A stretch of DNA of 64,000 bases from Cognatiluteimonas profundi. GTDB lineage: Bacteria > Pseudomonadota > Gammaproteobacteria > Xanthomonadales > Xanthomonadaceae. The stretch is taken from assembly GCF_009792795.1 (NCBI RefSeq), contig NZ_VKHQ01000004.1, positions 306,659 through 370,658 of the forward strand, written 5' to 3'. The notes under the pieces were generated by a model. The model had not been told where the DNA came from, did not search any database, and saw nothing but the letters and a program-made list of their open reading frames with translations. Shown here one piece after another: positions 51,997-61,574 of this stretch; positions within the stretch are counted from its first letter, which is position 1; each line of letters opens with the position of its first letter. Position numbers and translations under genes: made by a program.

Positions 51997-52212
51997 GTGA
52001 ATGCCTCGACCGATCCCACCGAACTGGCGCGCATCGCCATGCGCCTGCTGGAGTTGCAGCAGGAGCATCGCGACCTCGACGTCGCCATCGCCGGCCTGCA
52101 GGCCGCGCCCGGCGACGACCTGGCGGTCAAGCGGCTGAAGAAACGCAAGTTGCAGCTCAAGGACTGCATCGCGCGCCTGGAATCCGCGCTGATCCCGGAC
52201 GAGCCGGCCTGA
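51997..52212 (+). CDS. YdcH/DUF465-family small protein
   Basis: This 71-aa, highly charged, helical protein has the DUF465-type pattern LLELQQEHRDLDVAIAGL ... VKRLKKRKLQLKD, suggesting a short coiled coil. The function is unknown. GTG at 51997 is the only reasonable start. Its TGA stop lies inside the first unit of a 14-bp tandem repeat, so repeat slippage could alter the C-terminus. Confidence 0.8.
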   Translation: MNASTDPTELARIAMRLLELQQEHRDLDVAIAGLQAAPGDDLAVKRLKKRKLQLKDCIARLESALIPDEPA

Positions 52213-52259
52213 TCGAACCGGCCTGATCGAACCGGCCTGGTCGAACCGGCCTGGTCGAA
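52204..52259. repeat. 14-bp tandem repeat, four units
   Basis: CCGGCCTGATCGAA occurs twice, then CCGGCCTGGTCGAA twice, head to tail, at 52204, 52218, 52232 and 52246. Degenerate fragments (GTGGTCGAAAACCGG) continue to about 52295. It lies between the convergent YdcH-like and plsB genes and contains the YdcH stop codon. Confidence 0.92.
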
Positions 52260-52297
52260 ACCAGCCCGATCGCTGGCGTGGTCGAAAACCGGCGTGA

Positions 52298-55051
52298 TCA
52301 GCCGCCGTTGGCCTCGGGCCTGACCGCTTCCGGGCTGACCTTCTCGATGGTGTGGCGCAGTTCGCGGCCCAGGATGACCTTGGCATCGCGCGCCCAGGCA
52401 TCCAGGCGTTCGTCGAACACCAGCTTGTTGTTCGCGTCCGGCCACACCAGGCGCAGCTCGCGCAGCTTGAGGATGAAGGTGCGGAACAGCGACTTGTCGA
52501 AGAACTCCGGCGCGGCGGGTGCGTACAGCAGGCTCAGGCGCTGCGCGGCCAGCTGGCACAGGCTTTCGAGTTCGGACGTGCCCAGCGTCCCCGGCCCGTT
52601 CTTCGCCAGCACCGACATGGCGATGTAGTAGCGCTCGAATGCCTGCTGCAGCGCATGTCCGATCGCGCGCAGGCGGAACATCTCGTCGCTCTGGCCGGAC
52701 TTGCGCCCGAGCATGCCGGGATCGTCGCCGACCTGCGCGAGCAGGCCTTCGCGCATGAACACCTCGATGGTGCGGTCGATGCGCTCGACGAAGCCGTCGT
52801 CGTCCCATGGCAGGAACAGTTCCGCGCGCAGGAACGGATACATCTCCCGTCCCAGGCGCAGCACCGTCTGCCGCGACATGCGCCGGTTGTGCAGGAAGCA
52901 GCACGCGATCCATGCCGATGCCGTGAACAGGTGCAGCACGTTGTTGCGGAAATAACTCAACAGCACCGCGGTGTCGCCATCGACGCTGAGCACGTCGCCC
53001 AGCGGATGCGCGATGCGCGTGAGCATGCCGATCTCCTCGCCGTGCGCGACGATCTGCTGCGGCGTGTGCGGGGTCACGGTGACGCGCGGGCCGTACGGCA
53101 CCTCGGCCAGCAGGGTCTTGGACAGCGCGATCTGCGCGAGCAGGTCGGCCTCGCCCATGGCGTGCTTGGGCGTGGACAGCAGCGCCAGCGCCAGCAGGTT
53201 CACCGGATTGACGTCGGCGGCGCGGTTGATGTTGACCTGGATCAGCTGCGCGGTGGCATCGACGGTGTCGGACAGCCAGTCCGGGCGGTCATCGTCGTTC
53301 AACGCGGTGCCATCCCAGGCCGGCGCGTGCTTGGCCAGCATGTGGTCGAGCTTGATCGGCTCGCCGAAATTCACCACGACCTGGCCGTAGTTCTGGCGCA
53401 GCACGCGCGGGATGCCGAGCAGCAGGCGCAGGATGGATTCGTTCTGCTTGGGCTTGCCGGTCAGCTCGTCGAGATAGCTGTCGCCCTCCATCAGTTTTTC
53501 GTAGCCGATGTACACCGGCTGGAACAGCACCGGGCGCACCGGCTGGCGCAGGAAACCGCGCACCGTCATCGAGACCATGCCGCCCTTGGGCGGCAGCAGC
53601 CGGCCGGTGCGCGAGCGACCGCCCTCGACGAAGAATTCCAGCGAATAACCGCCGGCGACCAGTTGCGCGACGTACTCGCCGAGCACCGCCGAGTACAGGG
53701 CGCTGCCACGGATGCTGCGCCTGATGAAAAACGCACCGCCACGCCGCAGCAGCGTGCCGATGACCGGCAGGTTGAGGTTGATGCCGGCCACGATGTGCGG
53801 CGGCACGATCCCGCGCGTGAACAGCAGGTAGCTCAGCAGCAGGTAGTCCATGTGGCTGCGATGGCAGGGCACGTAGACGACTTCATGCCCGGGCGCCGCG
53901 GCCTTGAGCTCGTCCAGGTGATGCACCAGCACGCCGCGGAACACGCGGTTCCACACCGAGGTGAGCAGGAACGACGCCGAACGCACCACCGGGTGCGAAT
54001 AGTCGGCGGCGATCTCGTAGGCGAAGGCGTGCGCTTTCTTCCAGGCTTCCTCGTGGCCCTTGTCGGTGCTGCCCCGGTTGTCGCGACGGGCCTGGTCGGC
54101 GATGGCTTCGCGCACGGAGTCCGCGGCCAGCACCTTGTCGATCAGCAAGCGCCGCGTCGACAGGTCCGGGCCGATCACCGCCTCGCGGATGCGGTGGAAA
54201 TGCGTGCGCAGCACGCGCGACAGCTTCCGCACCGCGCGCTCGGACGGGATGTCCTCGGTGACGATCGCGCGCAGGTCGATCGGCGGGGAGAACCGCACCA
54301 GCGTGTTGCGGCCGTTGAGCAGGATCGCCAGCAGGCGACGGAAGCGTCCCACCAGCGTCCAGTTCTCGGAAAACAGCACCGAGAACCAGCCGCTGTTCTT
54401 GTCCGGCGCGCGCCCGACGAAAATCGAGACCGGGACCAGCTGCACGTTGAGCGCCGGATCGACGCGGTGCGCCGCGAGCAGGCGCGCGAGCGAATCCGAG
54501 TGGCGCCGGACCGGCGTCGGCGGCTGGTTGGTGGCCAGCTGTGCCGCGCGGTTGAGCGCGCTGCCAGCGTTGCGGCGCGACAGCGCCACGTAGGCGCGCT
54601 TGCGGCCCAGCGGATCGCCGGGCAATGGTTGCAGCGGCGAGGGCATGCCGGCGTCGCGGCAGGCCCGGTCCAGCACCAGCGCATTGGACAGGCCGTAGTC
54701 CTCGAGCACGTAGCACACCGGCCGGTCGTCCAGGCGCTGCGCCGGCGACGCGGGCTCGATCTCCAGCGCGATCCATGGCGCCAGCACCCTGCCCAGCAGG
54801 CTGGCCCACCAGGGTCGACGCTGCAGCGCCGGATCCACCGGTCGCGCGACCGGCAATTCGGCCTGTACCGGAACCGGATCCTGTCCGTCGCCCGCCAACG
54901 CGTCGGTGGCCGGTCGGTCCGGTCGGTCCGTCGCGCGTCGCGATGTGTCCGCGTGGTCGGGGGCGGCGGTGCCGGTCGGGGCTTCCTGCTCCGCCGGCAG
55001 GGCGGGCGGATCGGCGAACGGCAAGGTCGGCTGGGTCGGCATCGCCGGCAT
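52298..55051 (-). CDS. plsB: Glycerol-3-phosphate 1-O-acyltransferase
   Basis: This 917-aa membrane-associated enzyme acylates the sn-1 position of glycerol-3-phosphate to start phospholipid synthesis. Acyltransferase block I is PCHRSHMDYLLLSY (HX4D), block II GAFFIRRS, block III FVEGGRSRTGR and block IV VYIGYEKL. The first ~70 residues are a variable Ala/Pro/Asp-rich region that E. coli PlsB (807 aa) lacks, which explains the extra length. The ATG at 55049-55051 is preferred for the GGGGGA site before it; another ATG is three codons downstream. Confidence 0.95.
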   Translation of the reverse strand: MPAMPTQPTLPFADPPALPAEQEAPTGTAAPDHADTSRRATDRPDRPATDALAGDGQDPVPVQAELPVARPVDPALQRRPWWASLLGRVLAPWIALEIEPASPAQRLDDRPVCYVLEDYGLSNALVLDRACRDAGMPSPLQPLPGDPLGRKRAYVALSRRNAGSALNRAAQLATNQPPTPVRRHSDSLARLLAAHRVDPALNVQLVPVSIFVGRAPDKNSGWFSVLFSENWTLVGRFRRLLAILLNGRNTLVRFSPPIDLRAIVTEDIPSERAVRKLSRVLRTHFHRIREAVIGPDLSTRRLLIDKVLAADSVREAIADQARRDNRGSTDKGHEEAWKKAHAFAYEIAADYSHPVVRSASFLLTSVWNRVFRGVLVHHLDELKAAAPGHEVVYVPCHRSHMDYLLLSYLLFTRGIVPPHIVAGINLNLPVIGTLLRRGGAFFIRRSIRGSALYSAVLGEYVAQLVAGGYSLEFFVEGGRSRTGRLLPPKGGMVSMTVRGFLRQPVRPVLFQPVYIGYEKLMEGDSYLDELTGKPKQNESILRLLLGIPRVLRQNYGQVVVNFGEPIKLDHMLAKHAPAWDGTALNDDDRPDWLSDTVDATAQLIQVNINRAADVNPVNLLALALLSTPKHAMGEADLLAQIALSKTLLAEVPYGPRVTVTPHTPQQIVAHGEEIGMLTRIAHPLGDVLSVDGDTAVLLSYFRNNVLHLFTASAWIACCFLHNRRMSRQTVLRLGREMYPFLRAELFLPWDDDGFVERIDRTIEVFMREGLLAQVGDDPGMLGRKSGQSDEMFRLRAIGHALQQAFERYYIAMSVLAKNGPGTLGTSELESLCQLAAQRLSLLYAPAAPEFFDKSLFRTFILKLRELRLVWPDANNKLVFDERLDAWARDAKVILGRELRHTIEKVSPEAVRPEANGG

Positions 55052-55091
55052 TATCCCCCAGCGCCGGGTTGCGGGGTCCGTCGGCCGCCGG

Positions 55092-55979
55092 CTATGGCGC
55101 GGCGGCGACCTCGGCGATGGCAACGGCGGCTTCGGCATGGCGCAGGAAGTCGTCCACGTACCAGAGCCCCTCGACGCGGCGGACGGTCACGACCGTATCG
55201 ATGGGACGCCCGGCCAGCCGATAGCGCATGCGGACCCGCGCGCTGTCCCCGGTCTGCTGCTGCAGCGACGCGTCCATGCTGTCCAGGTCCGCATCCAGGT
55301 CCAGGCCATAGGCCGCCAGCGCCTGCTTGAAGGCGGCCTGGAACCGGCCCATGCGCTGCAGGCTCGCGGTCATGCCGGCGGCGCGGAAGTCCTCCGCCGA
55401 CGCCAGGCCGGTCGCACGAGCGGCCACGGTGAGGCGCGCGATCGCCTGCCGCGCCAGTGCGGGATCGCCCAGCGGGGCCTGCCGCCCCCAGGAGGCCATC
55501 GCCTGCATCAGCTGGACGTAGTGCTCGCGCTCGTCGCTGCTGAAGTTGCCGCGGTCATGGATGTACTGCACGCCGAAGACGCCCAGCGAGGCGACGGCAC
55601 CGTGGATCTGGCGATCCTGCCCGGCGAACTGATGGTCGAACACCTGCTGCAGGCGCACCGGTGCGTCGGGCGCCGACAGCGATGCCAGCAGCGCTGGCAG
55701 GCGATTGGCGAACGGCAGCTCCTGCAGCGGCCAGCGCGTGCGGCCGGCTGCCCATGCCGCCTCCAGTTGCCGATGCAGGGCCGGGGGCACCGCGTCGCGG
55801 GCGAAGGCGTCCAGATCGTTGTCGCGCAGGTGCCGGGTGAGCAGTCGCACCGCCCGCGCCGGCGTACTGGCCGTGACCGGCACCGTCGCGGGCGCGGTCG
55901 GTGGTGGCGTCGTGCGCTGGCAAGCCGCCAGCAAGCTGGCAGACAGGAGGACCGATAGCGGTGGCCGCCACTGGAACAT
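55092..55979 (-). CDS. Lipoprotein of unknown function
   Basis: This 295-aa protein has a lipoprotein signal (SLLAAC, Cys at about 20) followed by a Pro/Thr-rich linker and an all-helical-looking domain ending in a small beta region (VRMRYRLAGRPIDTVVTVRRVEGLWYVDD-like, resembling a DUF-type export-associated fold). I do not recognise the family. It lies between rep and plsB on the same strand, 40 nt before plsB. The ATG at 55977-55979 is chosen because it gives a clean signal peptide. Confidence 0.7.
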   Translation of the reverse strand: MFQWRPPLSVLLSASLLAACQRTTPPPTAPATVPVTASTPARAVRLLTRHLRDNDLDAFARDAVPPALHRQLEAAWAAGRTRWPLQELPFANRLPALLASLSAPDAPVRLQQVFDHQFAGQDRQIHGAVASLGVFGVQYIHDRGNFSSDEREHYVQLMQAMASWGRQAPLGDPALARQAIARLTVAARATGLASAEDFRAAGMTASLQRMGRFQAAFKQALAAYGLDLDADLDSMDASLQQQTGDSARVRMRYRLAGRPIDTVVTVRRVEGLWYVDDFLRHAEAAVAIAEVAAAP

Positions 55980-56071
55980 GCGCGCGGCCCTCCACGGCCG
56001 CGCGGCCATCTTGGCCGGGCCATGACGGCGCCGGCAAGGACGCGCGTCGCCCTTCGCGTCCCTGCGCGGGC

Positions 56072-58051
56072 TCAGCTGCCCAGCAACGCCTTGATCGCGG
56101 CAAAGCCCGCCGTGGCGCGTTCCTGCTTGCGCTCGGCATCGGCCACCGGGTCCGCGCCGTCGCGCTGCAGTTCGGCCGCGGGCAGTTCATCGATGAACCG
56201 GCTGGGTTGCAGGCGCAGGCGATCGCCCCACTTCTGCGCCTCGCGCGCGTGCGACAGCCACAGTTGTTCCTTGGCCCGGGTGATGCCGACGTACAGCAGG
56301 CGGCGCTCCTCGTCGATGCGGCCCTCGTCGATCGAGGCCTCGTGCGGCAGCACGCCATCCTCGACGCCGACGATGAAGACGTAGCGGAACTCCAGGCCCT
56401 TGGCCGCGTGCAGGCTCATCAGCCGCACCTGGTTGCCGGCGTCGCCCTTGTCGGCGTGCGACAGCAGCGCGAGCGCGGCGGCGAGCTCACCCGCGCCGGA
56501 CGTGCGTGGCCCATCGAACCAGTCGGCCAGTTCGTCCAGGTTGCTGCGACGGCGCTGGAAGGTCGCCTCGTCCTTGCACTGCGCGCGCAGCATCGCCAGC
56601 AGGCCGCTGCGCTCGTTGAGCCGGCGCACGAGTTCGGCCGGCGGCAGCCGTTCGGCATCGTTGCGCAGCCCGCGCAGGACATCGACGAAGCCGCCGAGCG
56701 CGTTGGCCGCGCGCGGCGCCAGCTGCTTGAGCACCGCGATCGATTCGGCCGCGCGCGCCATCGGCAGCTGCGCGTGCTGCGCCATCTCGGCCAGCTTGGC
56801 CAGCGTCGTCGCGCCGACCTCGCGCTTGGGCGACTGCACCGCGCGCAGGAAGGCCGCGTCGTCATCGGGATTGGCGATCAGGCGCAGCCACGCCATCGCA
56901 TCCTTGACCTCGCCGCGATCCAGGAACGCGGTGCCGCCACTGAGGTGGTAGGGCACGCGCAGCAGCTGCAAGGCCTTCTCCAGCGCGCGCGACTGGAAGT
57001 TGCCGCGGAACAGCACGCAGAAATCGCTCCAGGCCGCGCTGCGCAGCTGGCTGGTGAACTGGATCTCGCTGGCGACTTTTTCCGCCTCATGGGCGTGGTC
57101 CCTGCATTCCCAGACGCGGATGCGCTCGCCATCGGCCTGGTCGCTCCACAGCGTCTTGGGATGTTCGTGCGGGTTGTGCGCGATCAACGCATTGGCCGCG
57201 CGCAGCACGCGGTTGGAACAGCGGTAGTTCTGTTCCAGCTTGACGATCTTGAGCGCGGGATAATCGCTGCCCAGCTGCAGCAGGTTGTCGGGGTTGGCGC
57301 CGCGCCATGCGTAGATCGACTGGTCGTCGTCACCGACGCAGGTGAAGGCCCCCGCCGGCCCGGCGATGGCCTTCAGCAGCCGGTATTGCGCATCGTTGGT
57401 GTCCTGGCATTCGTCGACGAGCAGGTAGCCGATGCGCTCGCGCCACGCGGCGACGCAATCGGCGTCGGATTCGAGCAGTTGCACCGGCAGCCGGATCAGG
57501 TCGTCGAAATCCACCGCGTTGAACGTCGCCAGCCGCTGCTGGTAGCGCGCGTACAGTGCCGCGGCCTCGTGTTCGCGCACGCTGACCGCCGCGGCCGCCG
57601 CCTGCTGCGGCGACAGTCCGGCGTTCTTCGCGCGCGAAATGAGGTTGCGCATGGCATCGACCGCGTCGGGCTTGCTGCCCGGTGGCAGCAGGTCCTTCAC
57701 CTGCGCGGCGCTGTCGTCGCCGTCGAAGATCGAAAACCCGCGCTTGAGCCCGAGCTTGGCGTGGTCGACCTGCAGCATCCGCAGGCCGAGCGCATGGAAG
57801 GTGCAGACCAGCAGGCCCTCCGCCGCATCGCCCTTGATGCGCCGCGCGACGCGCTCGCGCATTTCGCGCGCCGACTTGTTGGTGAAGGTGATCGCGGCGA
57901 TGCGCTTGGCCGGCATCCGCCCGGACGTGATCAGGTGCGCGATCTTCTCGACGATCACCCGCGTCTTGCCGGACCCGGCGCCGGCGAGCACGAGCAACGG
58001 GCCCTCGGTGTGGAGCACGGCCTGGCGTTGTGGGGGATTGAGACCGTGCAT
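56072..58051 (-). CDS. rep: ATP-dependent DNA helicase Rep
   Basis: This 659-aa superfamily 1 helicase moves 3' to 5' on single-stranded DNA and in E. coli clears proteins ahead of replication forks. Motifs: N-terminal Q motif LNPPQRQAV, Walker A GAGSGKT, Ia TFTNKSAREM, II DECQDTN, III DDDQSIYAWRGA, IV LEQNYRC, V LMSLHAAKGLEF and VI YVGITRAKEQL. Length and sequence favour Rep over UvrD (about 720 aa). The C-terminus is a short charged tail. Confidence 0.93.
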   Translation of the reverse strand: MHGLNPPQRQAVLHTEGPLLVLAGAGSGKTRVIVEKIAHLITSGRMPAKRIAAITFTNKSAREMRERVARRIKGDAAEGLLVCTFHALGLRMLQVDHAKLGLKRGFSIFDGDDSAAQVKDLLPPGSKPDAVDAMRNLISRAKNAGLSPQQAAAAAVSVREHEAAALYARYQQRLATFNAVDFDDLIRLPVQLLESDADCVAAWRERIGYLLVDECQDTNDAQYRLLKAIAGPAGAFTCVGDDDQSIYAWRGANPDNLLQLGSDYPALKIVKLEQNYRCSNRVLRAANALIAHNPHEHPKTLWSDQADGERIRVWECRDHAHEAEKVASEIQFTSQLRSAAWSDFCVLFRGNFQSRALEKALQLLRVPYHLSGGTAFLDRGEVKDAMAWLRLIANPDDDAAFLRAVQSPKREVGATTLAKLAEMAQHAQLPMARAAESIAVLKQLAPRAANALGGFVDVLRGLRNDAERLPPAELVRRLNERSGLLAMLRAQCKDEATFQRRRSNLDELADWFDGPRTSGAGELAAALALLSHADKGDAGNQVRLMSLHAAKGLEFRYVFIVGVEDGVLPHEASIDEGRIDEERRLLYVGITRAKEQLWLSHAREAQKWGDRLRLQPSRFIDELPAAELQRDGADPVADAERKQERATAGFAAIKALLGS

Positions 58052-58115
58052 GGCGAAGGATCGGAACGGCTGCGCAGTCTACCGGCGGTGCTCGGCGACC
58101 GGCCACGGCATCGCC

Positions 58116-60917
58116 TCAGCCGCAGGCCCCGCGTACGGCGCCCACCGTCCGGCCGATCACGCCGCCCTCGGGTTGCGCCACGGCGATGTCCTCGCCCAGC
58201 GCGTGCAAGGTCGCCAGCGCTGCCGGTCGTTGCGTGCCGCGGCAGCGCAGGCCCGCGGCGTCGGCGCCCGCCAGCCAGGCGACCTTGCGCAGTTCGACGT
58301 CGCGTTGCGACAGGCGCGACAGTGCGTCGAGTCGCGCCAATGCATCGGCGTCGCCATGGCTGGCGTCGAACCATGCCAGCGACAGTTCCGCGCGCCGCGT
58401 GTGCGGATGGTTCGCGCCGTAACCCGCCTGGGTGGCCTGCACCGCATGCAGCAGTTCGCCGCGCGCCTGCGGGTTGCCGAGCGCCGCGTCGACCTCGCCC
58501 AGCAGGCGATCGGTGTCGCCGACCAGCGGATGCGCGGCCCCCAGCCGATCGGCGCGCAACCTGCGCGCCTCCAGCAACAGCGGACGCGCCTCGCGCGCGC
58601 GACCCGCGTCCTGCAGCACCATCGCCTTGTTGAACAACACCGCCGCGAGGTCGCCCGGGTTGTGCCGCAGGCGCCGGATGGCGATGGCCTGGTCGAGCGC
58701 CGACAGCGCCGCGGCGATGTCGCCGCGTTCCCACGCGATGATCGCCAGGCTGTTGTCGTCCCTGGCGACGCTGTCGTGCAGCGGCCCCAGGTGCGCGACC
58801 AGCCAGGCGCGGCTGGTCCGGTATGCGCGTTCGGCCTCGCGCAGGCGTCCTTCGTCGACGTGGATCCCGGCCAGCTGGCGGGTGGCATCGATCGTCGCCG
58901 GATGTTGCGGGCCGTGCACGGAGAAGGAGAGTCGCAACGCCTCGCTGCAGTGGGTTTCGGCCAGGTGGATATCGCCGAGGATGCGTTCCATTGCGCACAC
59001 GCGCCGCAGCAGGTCGATCGCCAGCGGATGTCGCGGGCCGACATTGGCGCGCAGTTTCGCCAGCGCAACGCGGTAACTGGCCAGTGCGCCGCCAGTGTCG
59101 CCGCGGTCGCTCTGCAGGTCGGCCAGGTCGGCCAGGTTTTCCGGGATGCCGACGACATCGCCGAGCGGATCGCGCCGCAGCGCCAGCGCCCGGCGGAACA
59201 GCGTCGACGCCGCAGCCGTGGCACCGATGCCGCGTTCGCAGCGTCCAAGCTGCGAATCGAACTCGGCCGCCTGCACCGGCAATTGCTGCTGCTCGCGATC
59301 GACCAGCGCCTGCATCGGCCGCATCACGCCGATGCAGGCCGGCTCGTCGCCAAGCAGGCGCAGCGCACGCCCGCGACTGGTGGCCGCCTCCACCCGCAGC
59401 CCGGCCGGCGCATCGTCGCCCAGCACCTGCAGGATCGCGCCCTGCCGGTCCAGCAAGACCAGTGCCTGGCGGTAATCGCCCAGGCCGAGCCGCAATCGCG
59501 CGATGACGCCAAACAACTCCGCGCGGCCGATGGGTTGTCGCGCCAGTTCGCGGTCTCCGCGCTGGACGCCGGCATCGAGCAGCTGGCGCACGTCGAGCTT
59601 GCCGTCGCCGTTGTCGCCGCCGGCGTGTTCGAACAATCCCACCATGAAGTCCTGCAGTGCCTGCGCGCGCGCCGCCTCCTGCACGGCCTGGCGCGCCTGC
59701 CAGGCGACGATGCCCAGCGCCGTGGACAACACCAGCGCCACCAGCAGCGCGGTGGACAGCGACCAGCGGTGGCGATGCGCGTACTTGCGCAGCCGGTAGC
59801 CGGCGCTTTGCGGGCGCGCCTGCACCGGCTTGCCGTCGCGGTAGCGCTGCAGGTCCAGCGCCAGCGCCTCGACCGACGGATAGCGCTGCTCCGGGCGCTT
59901 GGCCAGGGTCTTCAGCACGATGTTGTCCAGGTCGCCACCCAGCGCGCGGGCCCGGCGGCGCAGGGCCTGCTGTTCGGCGGCCGTTCCCTCGTTGCGCGAC
60001 ATCGCCGCCGAGGGGCGCAGCGGATCCACGCCCAGGATCGCTTCCTCCCATTCGGCATCGGTCTGCCGCTTGAGCCGGTAGGGCCGCGTGTCGGTCAGCA
60101 ACTCGTACAGCACCACGCCCAGCGAATACACGTCGGTCATCGTGGTGACGGGCTCGCCGCGGATCTGTTCGGGCGCGGCGTAGTGCAGGGTGAACGTGCG
60201 CAGCCCGGTGCGGGTGTGCTCGAGTTCGAAGTTGCCGGTGTCCAGCAGCTTGGCGATGCCGAAGTCGAGCAGTCGCACCTCGTCCAGCTGCGTGACCAGG
60301 ATGTTGGACGGCTTCAGGTCGCGATGGACGATGAGGTTGGCGTGCGCATGGCTGACCGCATCGCAGACCTGCAGGAACAGCCGGAGGCGTGCGTCCAGCG
60401 ACAGGTTGTGGTCGCGGCACCAGTCGGTCAGCGGTTCACCGTCGACATGTTCGAGCGCGAGGTAGGGCTGGTTGTCCTCGCTGATGCCGGCGTCGAGCAG
60501 GCGCGCGATATGCGGGTGCTCGAGCCGCGCCAGGATCTGGCGCTCGCGGGTGAAGCGCAGTCGCAACTTGGGATCCGCCAAGCCCGGGCGCAGCAGCTTC
60601 AGGGCCACCCGGCGCTGGTACAGACCGTCGGCGCGGCTGGCCAGCCAGACCTGGCCCATGCCGCCTTCGCCCAGCATCCGCTCCAGCCGGTAGGGACCGA
60701 CCATCGTCCCCGCGCGCATGCCCGGCAGCGGCGCCACCAGAGGCTGCGAGAGGAAGTCGTCGCGCCCCGCGGCCAGGGCCATCAGGCCCTCCAGGTCCGC
60801 GGCCAGTTGCGGATCCTCCTCGCGCAGGGACGCCAGGCAGCCCAGGCGGGCTTCCGGCTCCAGGTCGAACATGGCGTCGAGCAGGGGAGACAGCCGTTGC
60901 CAGCGTTCGGCGTCCAT
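58116..60917 (-). CDS. Membrane Ser/Thr protein kinase with C-terminal TPR array
   Basis: This 933-aa protein has a Hanks-type kinase domain at about residues 76-340: GEGGMGQVW (83-91), Lys107 in VALKLL, catalytic HRDLKPSN (198-205) and DFG (218-220). One membrane helix (about 385-404, LLVALVLSTALGIVAW) follows, then ~500 residues of TPR-like repeats (LGDYRQALVLLD, YRVALAKL, ERGDIAAALSALDQA), which by topology should face the periplasm. The substrates are unknown. It starts 15 nt after the ECF sigma factor gene, a pairing typical of this sigma group. Confidence 0.93.
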   Translation of the reverse strand: MDAERWQRLSPLLDAMFDLEPEARLGCLASLREEDPQLAADLEGLMALAAGRDDFLSQPLVAPLPGMRAGTMVGPYRLERMLGEGGMGQVWLASRADGLYQRRVALKLLRPGLADPKLRLRFTRERQILARLEHPHIARLLDAGISEDNQPYLALEHVDGEPLTDWCRDHNLSLDARLRLFLQVCDAVSHAHANLIVHRDLKPSNILVTQLDEVRLLDFGIAKLLDTGNFELEHTRTGLRTFTLHYAAPEQIRGEPVTTMTDVYSLGVVLYELLTDTRPYRLKRQTDAEWEEAILGVDPLRPSAAMSRNEGTAAEQQALRRRARALGGDLDNIVLKTLAKRPEQRYPSVEALALDLQRYRDGKPVQARPQSAGYRLRKYAHRHRWSLSTALLVALVLSTALGIVAWQARQAVQEAARAQALQDFMVGLFEHAGGDNGDGKLDVRQLLDAGVQRGDRELARQPIGRAELFGVIARLRLGLGDYRQALVLLDRQGAILQVLGDDAPAGLRVEAATSRGRALRLLGDEPACIGVMRPMQALVDREQQQLPVQAAEFDSQLGRCERGIGATAAASTLFRRALALRRDPLGDVVGIPENLADLADLQSDRGDTGGALASYRVALAKLRANVGPRHPLAIDLLRRVCAMERILGDIHLAETHCSEALRLSFSVHGPQHPATIDATRQLAGIHVDEGRLREAERAYRTSRAWLVAHLGPLHDSVARDDNSLAIIAWERGDIAAALSALDQAIAIRRLRHNPGDLAAVLFNKAMVLQDAGRAREARPLLLEARRLRADRLGAAHPLVGDTDRLLGEVDAALGNPQARGELLHAVQATQAGYGANHPHTRRAELSLAWFDASHGDADALARLDALSRLSQRDVELRKVAWLAGADAAGLRCRGTQRPAALATLHALGEDIAVAQPEGGVIGRTVGAVRGACG

Positions 60918-60932
60918 CGATCGACCCTGCGC

Positions 60933-61499
60933 TCAGGCGTCCTGCAACGAGGCCAGCAGGAACAGGCGGGCCTTCTGCCAGTCGCGGCGGATGCTGCGCT
61001 CGGAGCGCTTGAGCAGCGCGGCGATCTCCAGCTCCGACAGTCCTGCGAAGTAACGCAACTCCACGACCTGCGCCAGCCGGGTATCGACCGCCGCCAGCCG
61101 CGTCAGCGCCGTGTCCAGGCCCAGCGTCTCCTCGTCCAGGCGCAGCCCGCCCTCAAGTTCTTCCGGCAATTCGGTCACCCGGTGCAGGTCGCCTCCACGC
61201 TTCTGCGCCAGCCGCTGGCGGGCGTAGTCGACGACGACGCTGCGCATGGCCGATGCGGCATAGGCGAAGAAATGGGCGCGATCCTCGAACCGGGCCGTCT
61301 GCCGCCCGATCAGCTTCAGGTAGGCCTCGTGGACCAGCGCGGTCGCATCCAGGGTGTGCGCCTGCTGGCCGGCGAGTTGCCGGCGCGCCATCGCGTGCAG
61401 CTCGTGGTACAGCGTGGCCAGGACGCGATCGAGCGCGCTTCGGTCACCTTCCCGGGCGGCCTCCAGCCATTGCGTGATCTCGGCAATCTCGGATGTCAT
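60933..61499 (-). CDS. ECF-type RNA polymerase sigma factor (Sig-70_X6 group)
   Basis: This 188-aa sigma factor has region 2 (TALVHEAYLKLIGR, RAHFFAYAASAMRSVVVDYAR) and region 4 (VVELRYFAGLSELEIAALLKRSERSIRRDWQKARLFL type helix-turn-helix). The N-terminus MTSEIAEITQWLEAAREGD and the repeated pattern fit the subgroup often encoded beside Ser/Thr kinases with TPR domains. No anti-sigma factor is seen, so the kinase may control it. The ATG at 61497-61499 follows an AGGAAG site. Confidence 0.92.
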   Translation of the reverse strand: MTSEIAEITQWLEAAREGDRSALDRVLATLYHELHAMARRQLAGQQAHTLDATALVHEAYLKLIGRQTARFEDRAHFFAYAASAMRSVVVDYARQRLAQKRGGDLHRVTELPEELEGGLRLDEETLGLDTALTRLAAVDTRLAQVVELRYFAGLSELEIAALLKRSERSIRRDWQKARLFLLASLQDA

Positions 61500-61531
61500 G
61501 GCTTCCTGCGACTCCCCCCGGAGGCGGCGCC

Positions 61532-61537
61532 AATATA
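61532..61537 (-). promoter_or_regulatory. Candidate -10 box before the ECF sigma / kinase operon
   Basis: TATATT on the minus strand, in the 75-nt gap between mutM and the sigma factor gene, would place the start near 61525. A convincing -35 box is not visible. Confidence 0.35.
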
Positions 61538-61574
61538 GCCCCACGGATTGACCGAAGTGTGACCCAGTTGGCGT

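Noticed and set aside
52352..55330. 992-codon plus-strand frame opposite plsB
   Set aside because: It is antisense to an intact plsB with all acyltransferase motifs. There is no start signal or domain.
57639..61538. 1299-codon open frame on the plus strand
   Set aside because: It is antisense to rep, the kinase and the sigma factor, all of which have clear motifs. Its composition (Arg, Gln, Ala, His-rich) is typical of a GC-rich shadow frame.
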